Positions 27,101-39,100 of a stretch of 64,000 bases of DNA are shown piece after piece. Origin of the DNA: Litoditis marina (Eukaryota > Nematoda > Chromadorea > Rhabditida > Rhabditidae). Location of the stretch: assembly GCA_964036275.1 (NCBI GenBank), contig OZ038435.1, forward strand, positions 372,001 through 436,000, given 5' to 3'. Positions within the stretch are counted from its first letter, which is position 1, and each line of letters starts with the position of its first letter. The notes beneath the pieces are model-generated. The model was not told where the DNA came from and searched no databases. It saw nothing but the letters and a program-made list of their open reading frames with translations. Made by a program: the position numbers and the translations under genes.

Positions 27101-30100
27101 TTAAAAGTTCAAGCCAATGGTTGCGAACGGTCAGCGAGCCTGACCAGAAATAGAACCCAAACTCCCAAACACAAACTAAAATGGCCCTATCGCGTTTACA
27201 AATAAAGTTCCATTGAGAATCTAATAAAGTAGCAAGTAGGCGATTTGGAAAAAAAAACGTTTTGAAACAGCTTCTTGAAAATTCAACTGTACATCTCATA
27301 AGTTAACTTGCTTTTACTTTCATTGAGTTTTGATGTCGTCATGCAAAATGAGGCCAATTACACAAGCAACTGGGTTGATATCAACCAAAAGCAAATGCTT
27401 TTGTAAAGAAATTTTGTTGATTTCCAAGGCAACCAAAAAGCAACCAGATTGCTTTTGAGAAGCAACCAACCTCTTATTACAAAAGTAACCTTTTTGATAA
27501 TAAAATGAACAAGCTCAATTACTTCACACAACTCGGTTGCTTTTGTGAAAAAAGTTTGGTTGGTTCTAGAAAGCAATTCGGTTGCTTTTGTAAAAAAAAA
27601 TTGGTTGCTTTCAGAAAGCAACCGAAAAGCAACCGAATTGCTTTCTAGAACCAACCAAACTTTTTTTCACACATGTAATCCACCGTAAAATGAACATTAA
27701 TTATCAACTATAATATAGATGTTCTCATTCCTATATGAACTATTACAATATATTCGAATGATTATTGATCGATGAACACATCACGTTTTCGAAATTATTG
27801 ATCTCTTCATTGTCCTACACAGAACTGATTAAACAGAACTCAGGAGCTATGATGCAGCTTCCTTCTTCTCAGAGACTATTGACAAGTTGAAAAATGATCA
27901 CTCTTATGAGTACAGTTACAAGTTTAGTATACTAAGCTCATCGAATTCGACATCTGACGTGTGCACACTCGACTTTGGTGTTTTGTATTCGACGAGTTCA
28001 AGACACTACGTTGATTGGTCACCAGATTATATTTTCTGAATTCACAGATTTACACTCTACATCTGATCTAATCATGAAACATAGGTATGAATCAGTTTCT
28101 ATAAGCTGTAATGTAATAATCTATACCAATCTTCTTTCTGTTCCTAAACGCACAAGGTTTTTGACGATTAATGCTTTCAATTGATAACTTGACAATTGTT
28201 CAACCAAAAAACACAGTGTTTTAATAAGTATGTGGCTCTAACTGTAGTTGACCCTTGTAATTAAACGCACGGCGGCCCGTCCGCTCGACCAATTAGTGCA
28301 CGCTGCCCGTCCGGTCAACACCCCGAGACCTTGCTGACCGTCCGCCTAAAAATCAGGAGAGCCAGCGGACGGGCCGCGGTGGACCCAAACTCAAGTGATA
28401 TCTACATCCCCTCCTATTGTGGAACACTACCTCAAAATCACCTCTTAACTTTCCGTGCCCTGCTCTATTCTTCCGTAAAACGTAATGGAAAAACTGTTTA
28501 TCCAAAACCTGAGCAGGATTCGAACTTTTTCATTCCAAAAACTTATTGGTAGTTTTGGCATTCACCAAGATAGGTTTGAAGCCCGTAAAGTTCAAGATTA
28601 TAACTTGACCTTTTTCGATTTTATTTGAACGTGATTCTATTGAACTCATGGAATTCAATGTTCTTTTCTCATTCCTGAATAGTGAGAAGAGAACATGCAA
28701 GACAAATTAAGACAAGTTCACACATTTCTTCGAGACAAATTATCACGTTTTTATCGAGACAAGTTCACACGTGTTCTGCTTGCGTTTACACGTTCAATGA
28801 ATGTGACTACTTTGTCTAAACAAGTTCTTTTCTAGCCGTGGTTCCGGACCCCCCGGAGTGCGATGTGTCGGATCCAATGAGTTGCGATCAAAGGAAAAGC
28901 GAGGTGATCATTCTCATTGGATACACATTTGGACAACCGAAAACCTTGAAATGAAATGGAAACCTTCGAGAACAACCGGAAACCTTGGAGTACCACCTGG
29001 GGAGAACACGTTTCACGTTGCTGCCACTTTGACAAATCCGACAGTCAAAACTGTAAAAACAGAAACAAAGAACTTTCGTTCAACAAAAATTTACTCAAGA
29101 GTAACATCTAGAAGTGCTAAAATTATAAGAATTATTCAGGAACTCGAATAATATATGGATTTAGGTGTGTGTGTTCATCAGCAATACCTACAAATGTCGT
29201 TGTGCTTCCGGATACTCTCGACTGCCCGACGGAAGGTAGGCAGTAGTTTTGTATATATTAAGTTTATAAAACGTGAAAAGTTCATTATACTAAAAACATG
29301 ACTGGACTGTCAGATAAATCCCATTTCTCATGTAATTCAATCAATGTGTTGGAATATGCTCAGCAAGCAAATCGCTATATCTTGAAAAAGAATAAGACTG
29401 AATCATTCAGCAACGAATGCGCTAAAACAAGTTCTGTTCAAGTGAAAAAATGTTTTATTTGTAGGTTCAGTCTTATCAAGGTAATCTCAAAACTCTCCAA
29501 AATGATATTTGACGAAATTATAACGGTAAGTTCAGATGTCTCGTGATCAACGAATGTGAGCACTCGAAGCTGAACAACTGCGGCGAGAACTCGGAATGTA
29601 TTGATCAGGTGAGATTTAAAATAATAGAAGAAACGTTTTTAATTTTTGGAGAAATCCACAAATCCCTCACATGGAGCAATACAGAATTTGCTTGTTGATA
29701 CGAGAGCAAATTGATTCTTTCGTTTGATTGAATATTGAACTTTGTTATTTTTTAACTTGCACCACCTCTTTCCTTTCTCTCTTTTTCTCTCTAACTGTCT
29801 TTTTCCATCTGTTTCCTTCCCTGTCTACACTCCCCTTCTCTACATCTCTCTCCTTTTCTTTCTCTGTCTCTTTGATTCTCTCTATCTCTTCACCGTTTGA
29901 TTCGTACATATTGATTGCTTATTCAATCGATACCTATTCCAGGCAGAAGGCTACACTTGCCAATGTCGCTCCGGTTACGCGGATGTTTCCCCCAACGGCG
30001 AAAAGGGCATAATTTGTCGACCACGCGTCAACGAATGCTCAAACAGGTAATTTCATCAGCTTTTAAAGCAAGAATTGATGTGAAACTCACTTCTCGATGT

Positions 30101-33100
30101 TTTTCACAAAACTCGGTTAGTCTTTGCTGACTAGGAGTTTAGCAACAGGACCAAACTACAAAAACAGCGGGACAGCGGAGTAAACATCCTATGAGGCGAA
30201 AACACTATGATTGTTAATGGGGAACCAGTAATATCTAAAGTTTTCATGACAAAACACTTTCTAGTTGAAAGAAAAATGACATTAATACAATTTCCACATT
30301 ATTCTGATATTGAATGGAATGACCATTTGTTTTAGACACAAGTCCAAGGGCGATTATTCACCAATTTCGCCCAGAAACTAGAGCCATCGAACTAAAACTA
30401 CCGCTTTCGTAAATCTTGCTTCGGCGAGACAAAATTTACATGTTAATTACAATTCTGACAATGGTTTCTTGTTTCAGACACAAGTACAAGGTGGACTGTC
30501 ACCAGAATGCTATTTGTACTGACACGGAGGACTCGTTCACCTGCCAGTGTCGCCCAGGTTTCGCCGACGTATCCGCCTCGTTCAACAGACTTCCTGGTAC
30601 AGTCCTTATCATTAACAAGAGTCATACAGTACACATTCAAACATACCAATGATATTTTTGAAATGTAAACTTTTTTGATATGGAATCAGAATTTGATGCC
30701 AAAGTTACTAACAATTCCGATGGCATTAATGTAGTGGAATTGAAAGTTTGGGAATCATACTGTAGGAGTCTCAATGATACTTGAAATAGCTATGAATAGA
30801 TCTGTTTTGTATCTTCTCTCTTTTTTTGTTATTTGAACTCCTGTCACCGTTGTATGTAGTCCGTTTTCGTTTATAGTTCTCAAAGTTTTCTGCTTAGTTA
30901 CTTTTATAGATCAATCTTGCAATCGATTATTGTTCTGAGTTGTAATAAGTAACCGTTTGAAAATCCTATTGCTCTGATGTCATTAGTACATCGGGAGCGG
31001 GCAGAAAATAAACATTTCTGGCGCTCAGGGTAACACTATCTGCTAGAACAAACGAAGTTGTAGTGATTCATCAAAAGAACTAAATTAATGTTTTTTAAAT
31101 GGGAAACATACATTCATGTTCTAGGTCGCCGCTGCGTGGAGGCCATAAACGAATGTGCCAGCTCATCCACCAACAACTGTGGAGAAAACTCACTCTGTGA
31201 AGATGCAAAGGTACGCAGTTCACGAACTTGGCTTTCGATTGTTTCTGAAAAAAAAACCGTTCTTTTTCTCTTTTTTTTTCTTTTTTCTTTTTCCAAAAAC
31301 AAGGTAAACACAGAAAACATTCACAAGTCCACTTTTCTGTACTGATTGGAGAGCGTTTAAACGTAGTTTCAAAAAGACTCCAATCGTTAACCATGTACTC
31401 CAGTTGTTTAAATCAACTGACCAATGAAAAACTGATTTTAGATTGAACAGTTACCATCATTTTCGTGATTTTTTGGAAACAATCGTCTGTATTTCCCATC
31501 TTTTGCAGGAGCAGATTCGAGGGAATGTTTCGATTTTCAATTGAACACGTATTCTAATTGTGAGTTAGTTGAAAACAACTATTCACATTTCTTATTTTGC
31601 AGGAGGGCTACCGCTGCAGCTGCCGTCCCGGCTACGTGGACGCCTCACCTGACGCCACCAACTACCCCGGCAGAGTATGCAAGAAACCAATTGAGAAACT
31701 GGACACCGTCACAAGTTCTCTACAGCTTGATGAATGCGATCCCAAGGTCCGTAGTGGAACACGTATAGTTTTTAGGCGCCCTCCAAATATCAATACTCTG
31801 TCATCAGTGAATAATGGTAAAGTAAAAGTATTAGAAACTAGTTCACCGTCTCCAGTTCACTACAATTGGATGAAGGGATCCTAAGGTCAGGAGTAGAGTA
31901 TTTAGAATTTCTGGACCATGCTTCATTTAAAATCTTTCGCAGTACATTTGGATAAAAAAACAAACTAGTGAGAGGCAAAAAAACAAATTTGAACAATATT
32001 TCAATAAAATGAGGGTTACGTTGCGGAATCGTGTCTCTAACCTTGTCCTGAAGCACAGAACTGGAACAAGGCAATCCTGTTGTTCTAGTCCGATTTCCTG
32101 GAGCAAGTATATAAATCTCCATGAAAAATGAATAGGAATCTTTTCTGAAGAATTCTGACCCACTTATGGTTCAATTTCAGCACCCCAAATGTGGTCCCAA
32201 TGAGGTATGCAGTTCACGAGGTCTGAAGGATACGCACACGTGCCAGTGTGCTGACAACGCCTTCAGATACGAGGACGGAAAGTGTAAACGTGAGTCGAGT
32301 TTCCCGTGCGTGCAGGACGTAATGATCAGACGTTGTTATTTAATAGTTTTGTGTCAACCACTTATACTTTTGCGGTTCATCTTTTTTGAGTTTTGCTGAG
32401 TCGAACTCTCTTCTTCAACAGTGCATCTCACAACTGGGCACAAACAAAAGTCATTCATACTAACACCGAAAGAAGTGGAAACGTAACGAGTGAAGAAAAA
32501 AGTCTTGCTTCCGTCTTGAATGTTCAAGACCATCAAACAGAACACAAGTTTTACGACAAGTCAACTTTCAAGGTTTAAGTAACTATTTAAAACAATTTGA
32601 TAAAATAAACCGTTTGCGCAACCCTTTTCAAAACACAACTGACTTCTTCGCTGTGGTATGACTAATGATGGCCGTGTCGGTGACCCTAATTTGCTTCCTG
32701 GGTCCATTACCCGATGTCCATCCTGACGCGTACCTTTTATCCGGCCGACAGGATTAACACGGAGAATAGGTCATTAAGGACACGAACTTACAAAATATAA
32801 GGAGTTCAGTACTCAAAACAAAACACATATGTTTTTGAGTTTCTTTACAGTTTATAATAAAACTTTGTTTGAATATTATACGAGAAAGTTTTATCTGATC
32901 GCCAGGATTGAAACAAAGAATAGGTCATTAAAGGGACCGTTCCTCTTTAATATGGGGGTTTGAGCTGATTATTCGATATTGTTAACATTAAAAAACCACA
33001 ATCAATCACTTAGGTCTCAACGTCCTATTTTTCTCCGTGTTCTCGAAAATGCGGCGCGACCACGCGCACGTACATACACCGCCGAGTTCACCTACGTACA

Positions 33101-36100
33101 AAACTTTCAAAATGCCTATAAAAATACAGAACCATATTCAAAACATAGCCAAAATTACCACGATCAAAGCTGTGAAAGAAGATTTGTAGATATCATGAAA
33201 ACAACAAAACAGTAAGAGATCAAGGATTGCTGCACTACAGTAACCCAAATTCTGTTTGCTTTAAATTTGCTCCGAAATAATGTGGTTTTCTGCACTTTCT
33301 GTATGCAACGTGTAAAACTTTCATCTCAAAACAGAATAAATGACTTTTTTTGCTTTTTCGAAATCTACTTACATTGCACATTATAGAGGTACGGTCCCTT
33401 TAAAGGGGGGCTGCATTGAATGCCGGATTTGGCTAACAGCGTTAGCCGAAAAGGCATGAGAATCAGAAAAGTGTGCGCAATCAATATTCATTCACTCCAA
33501 ATCATCCTCTTCGCCTCTGACAATAAGCAATTTTTTTTTGAAATTTTAAAAACAGAGGTTTGAATTGGACATTATAGTAAGGAAAGGAGATCTATCGAAC
33601 TCTCTCAGTTCGATCTTTTATTTGAAAATTCATTGCAGCCCCCCATCCCTTTAAGGACATTTAAACTACGAACTTTAAGAACACAAGTACTATAAATACG
33701 AGTGTTTGTCAGTTCTTATCGGAGTATAGGTCATTAAGGAGAGAAAACCTACAAACTACATTCACTCAAAAACTTAAAACACAAGTATTTTGTCAGTTAA
33801 TCAGTTGTCATTCAAACTTTATTTTATTTAGAAGTTCAACATTCACAAAGTTATCAAAGTTACTATTTTCTTACTCCAACTTTTCAGTGTTCTCCGCTTG
33901 CTCGAAGACGCATAACTGTGACACGAACGCAATCTGTCTGAATGTTTTCAACTCGTACACCTGTCAATGCCGACCCGGTTTCATTGATATCTCGAAAGAT
34001 CCGGAAAATCTGCCCGGAAGAAAGTGCAAAGAATGTAAGTTTTCAACAGTTGTGACATTGCGTGGAGACGTGAAACTCAATCAAGATATTTCAATGGCGT
34101 GTTTGGCTATCACCCGAGTTTTAGAATTCACGCGGTATCAAATTAACACATTTGGAAGAACTATGTATTGGAGCAACAGTTTTCATTGCACTGAAGTTTG
34201 TCTTGAGAACACAGTGTTTCGGCAACAGTTCCGAGATATTCAGAGAAAGCCGGCTCTACACAACCGGTATTTCGCGAATTTCACGCAACTCGCATTAGGA
34301 GGAAGAATATACTGGGGAGGGGGGTGTCCTTGGGATATGAAACACCTCAATTGAGGGAGAGAGAGAAAAACTGACACCGAACACTTGCACTTGAGAGTAC
34401 TTCCCTTTTTTTTAGATGTAAAGTTTATTGGTCTACTAGGGGTTACAGAACTGCTGTTCACTAATTCAGTTTGTTTTCATTTCAAATTATGAAAACTATT
34501 CAGAAACTGTGAAAAGGTAATGATAACCCGGAAATGAAGTAATGTACACAATGAACAACAAAACTTAGTAAATACTGTACAACTAGAGAGTTAAAATCCT
34601 GGAAATTGCAGTGGTGAACATGTTTACTAAACAATCAGTTTCTATCAAAAACAAATAGTATTAACAACACAACAAAGAAAGCAAATACCGAAATATTTTG
34701 AATCCCCGATTTCAGTGGTGAACAAATTTCATCAACAAACAACTATTATGTACTTTACAACTTACCAAAAGAGTTTTTCCCACTTTCAGTGGTGAACGAG
34801 TGTGCCTCCTCGGATAACGGCTGTTCCCCCTATGCCCGATGTATTGATGCCACCAATGGGTTTGCCTGTCAATGTCTCGACGGATACGTAGATGTGTCCA
34901 CCAAATATGGACTACCACCCGGCAGAAAGTGCGCAAATGGTCAGCTTTTAATTTGATCAAGGGTCAAGTGACAAGATTCATGTTTTAGAACGTGAGATAC
35001 TCCGAGATTCAATTTTCAGGTTTCAGCGTGATGTTTCTGGATCCCCTACAGAATGTTCAATAGTGTTGTTTTGAAAATGCCCAATTTCCGGTTGAAAATT
35101 GAGTTCAAGTTCACGCTAACTGCTATCGAATCATTTTTTAGTTAATCTACATTTCGACTAATCTTCTAGTTTTCCTACGCTCTTTTTACACCAGCATGTT
35201 CCTTATAATTTATGTCCGCGTTCGCGCGTTGGGGGTCAGTCTATATAATTATCCTGCCAGTCGGGGAACATGAAACTTTCTGTGAATACCAGAGTTGCGC
35301 TGCTAGAAAAAACTGGTGGCTTTAGATGTCGAAAACGCAAATTTAGTACTTTGTGATGCACCAAATGGAACTTTTTCACCCTTTAAAGAGGAAACAATGA
35401 GAATGAACGTGCAATTTGAAAAAATATTCTCCAAAAATATTTAAATAATTTCCCGTAAAAACTTTTGTTCTAGCCAACAACGAGTGCGCTGTGGCTTCGC
35501 TGAACACGTGTGATGAGAACTCGGATTGCATCGACGAACCAGATGGATACGCCTGTCAGGTAAATACCATAAATATTCTTTTTCAGAACATCAGAATACC
35601 GGCATTTTCCTTCTGGATAGTTCTGATCTTGTAAGGCACACCAGTTAGAGAAAACTCGAATACACCAAGAATTACTGCTGTGCTCATGGATTTTAATCTT
35701 CTGATTTTTACGAGAACGTTCACAATTTCTTACACTTGGCTTCTCAATATGATGAGGGTGGAGAAAACTAATAAAGCGGACTATTTGAAGAACCCCGTCT
35801 CCTGTTTCCATTCTTCCTGATCCTCATCTCCTTCAGTGTAAGGCGGACGTTATCATTTCCAACGATGATTCATACAAAACCTGATTGTCATGTTTTCATG
35901 AAAATGTACTTTGTATGCTATGCTTTGATTATTCAGTGTTACGCGGGATTCGTGGACGTCTCCTCCAGTGCCAACCTGCCACCCGGCCGCGTCTGCACCG
36001 TCCAGACTACCTGCCCCAAGCAGAAGACGGACCTCATGTTCCTCATTGACGGGTCTGGCTCCATCGGGTCCTATGTGTTCAAGAACGAGGTAAACAAAAA

Positions 36101-39100
36101 TGGCTATAAAAACTGTTCAGGTAGAAATGAAACAAACGTGTTAAGGAAACTAAGAATTAGGAAATAAATGGTTTTGGTAAAGTATGATTCAAGCAACTAT
36201 GCAAATTCAAGCTGCTCGATAAAGTGCAAAAGGTGACAGTCGTTTTTGCATTTCAACCGACTACTCGAGAACTTGATTAAAATTTCATAATTCTGTCGCA
36301 AAAGCTGCACACTTAGTTTCTATTCAACACTATTTGAGGTTCTCCGCTTCGTTCGTGAGTTCGTGGAGCTGTTCGAGATTGGACTGGACCAGACGAGAGT
36401 CGGACTCATACAGTACTCCGACCAGATTCGTCATGAGTTTGACCTGAATCAATATCCTGATAAGGTATTCTACATCTATTTTTACATCGATATGAACTAC
36501 AGAAACATTAGTTATGGCGTTGACAGCCAGAAACATGTAAGATCATGAAATCATGAATTCACCTTCATAGTCGAGTAAAATTAATGTTTTCAAGTGTTCT
36601 TGCCTATATTTTGTCGAAACTCAGCACACAAGTACCGCTTCAGGCCTCGGTACTTCGTGCCATAACTGAAACCCAATACCTGACTGGTTTGACCCGAACT
36701 GGAGCAGCTATCCAGCACATGGTGCAGGAGGGTTTCAGTGAAAGAAGAGGCGCCAGACCTCAGGCTGACGATATTTCCCGGTAGGTGATAAAGTTTGGGA
36801 GACTATAGTTCGTTTTTACGGAACAAACTGTCGATCTGACTGCTTTGTTTGAAGAAACGTTGATATAATCTAGAGAATAATTTCGCTTCTAGAAGATGCT
36901 CAAACGTTTTCAACCGTGAAACTTCAGTTCTTTGTCTGGTTGAGTTCCATTATGCACGGCCAAGATTCAAAAATGTTTTCAACAAAAAAGCCATCAATGG
37001 GTGAAAGAGAGAACACCGTATTGGCCTTTATCTGGCGGCGTAGCAATCCCTCAAAAATGTTATGAGACCTTATAAGCTAATAGCGTGAGCTTCTTATGAG
37101 ATTCTATTGATCGCTATGCGTCGACACTGAGAGCTCACGAGTAGCTCATGAGGTATCTCATGAGAAACTCATATGAACTTATCATGAGGTTGGACGATTT
37201 AATACGCCGCCCGACGAGCGCCCATACGATATATAATGGTTTGGCCCTCTGTGTTTGTAGTTTGCTCCCGTCATTTTTCGGTGGAAACTCGCTAACTATA
37301 GCGCGTGTTCGATTACAAATCAACAAAAGTCTTCCCCTATATTACTTACACCCCTCTCAAACTATTATTGTTATAAATATCATTGTATTAGTATTATATA
37401 CTCTTTTTCAGTGTCGCCATCGTATTGACGGACGGTCGTTCGCAAGACAACGTGTCTGCCCCGGCAGCCGCCGCTCGTAAACTCAACATCAACACCTTCT
37501 CCATCGGAGTCACCGACCACGTGCTGGCTAGCGAACTGGAAAGCATAGCCGGCTCGCCCCACAGATGGTTCTATGTGGACAAGTTCAAGGTGGGCAAATC
37601 AATATCAGTTATTATCAACATTTTAAAATATGAAGTTAAAGTTTGAGATTAAGTTGAAGTTTAAGTTTAGAAGGTGGGGAATTCGATTTATCAATCAATA
37701 ACCACATGAACTTTGCACATTGTTTTGAAGGGTGAGGGAGAATATGTTCTTTTTTTCTATTCCTTCACTGGAACAGGCATTTGCAAAAAAATTGGTGTTT
37801 TCATTGGAAATTCGAAAGTTTGAATGGTTATTGAAAAATAAATTCTTATCAATTTGTATCTGCTTTGGAGTTTGTTCTGTTGTACAGTTTGTTCAAATCA
37901 CATGAAAGTGAAGGGTAGTTTTAGTATCATATTAGTAGCATAGCACAAAGATTCTGATTCATTCTGTTTCAGGATCTGGACACCCGTCTTCGTTCGATGA
38001 TTCAGAAGGCCGCGTGTCCGTCGCCCGTCAAACAGGAGACCACTCCCCAGGGAACCTGCAACCCCAGGACGCAGACCGGCTGTGATAGAACTCTCAACGA
38101 GTTGTGTATTCAGGACGGAGATAGGTGAGAAAGAATAGGAAACCATAATTTGAAAAAAAAACGCAAGTTATAACTACAAAACCTGAAAAATCTACAATAT
38201 CTCATACAGTACATTTTCTCAACGGCGTATGGAATTTTGTTTTACGGATTAATTTCTAGAGTTTAAAGTGCACAGTAAGAAGTGCCGTGGCAAAAATGTT
38301 CTCGCAGAACCTGCTCCTTTGAATTGTTTTCACACAGAACGAAATTATTTTACGCTCAGCTGTTACATAAACATAATTAGTTGTAGTACAACTAATGCAC
38401 AAAAATGAAACATATATTTTATTCCACTACCATCTAATTCTTTGCAAGAGTTAGATCCTCGAAACAGTTGATTACACATCAGGAATGATAGTGGGCAATC
38501 CACTCCGCTTTTCATTTACACAGCAGTAAATAAAGTATACAGTACACCTCCCGACAAGGTTCAGTTCTCTCGCAGAAATGAGATTCTCATTCATTATAAA
38601 ACACCAGAAAATGAAAAGTACAGTATAATTCAAGTAATAAACTCTAACCTCTCGCAGAACTCGTTGCGTGTGTGCGGACAACTTCCACCGCCACCCGCTG
38701 ACCCGTGTGTGTGGTGGATCCCTGTGCAACCCTCAGCTGACAACCTCCTGTATTTTCCCCGAGGAATGCCAGATCACTCCCTACAACAATTTCCGCTGCA
38801 CGTGTCCCGAGGGATACTCACGTGATTATCGATCCGGATTCTGCGGTACGAGTTCATTTCTGAATTGAAGAAAGAATGAGATCAAAGTTAATAGCTTGCC
38901 TCAAGACTGTTGTGTAATCGGTCCGATTCAACTTTTGATTATGTCTATTCGTATAGAGATGTCTGTTTTCTACTATTTCCGAGTGCTTGGTACTGAGATT
39001 GACTGTATTAGCTCATGTCAAACAAGGATTCCGTGTCAACTTCTGTTTGTTGCAGTTAGGACTAGTGCACAGCAGAAACTGAGGGGTACAGTATACTTTT

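Larger units (their letters stand above)
26996..28835. other. intron 21
   Basis: Contains an AAGCAACC-rich foldback region (27360-27670) and a GC-rich hairpin (28272-28377) in an otherwise AT-rich 1.8-kb intron. No coding exon is supported. Confidence 0.6.
32290..33887. other. intron 29 with two nested elements
   Basis: A 1.6-kb intron largely filled by inverted-end elements at 32928-33403 and 33399-33656, and by an AATAGGTCATTAAGGA-type direct repeat at about 32764-32840 and 33720-33795. No coding exon is supported. Confidence 0.65.

Noticed and set aside
29728..30012. 94-codon frame at 29.7-30.0 kb
   Set aside because: It reads a pyrimidine-rich tract and exon 25 in the wrong frame.
32979..33215. 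78-codon frame inside element A as a transposase fragment
   Set aside because: No catalytic motif or recognisable similarity. Too short to call.
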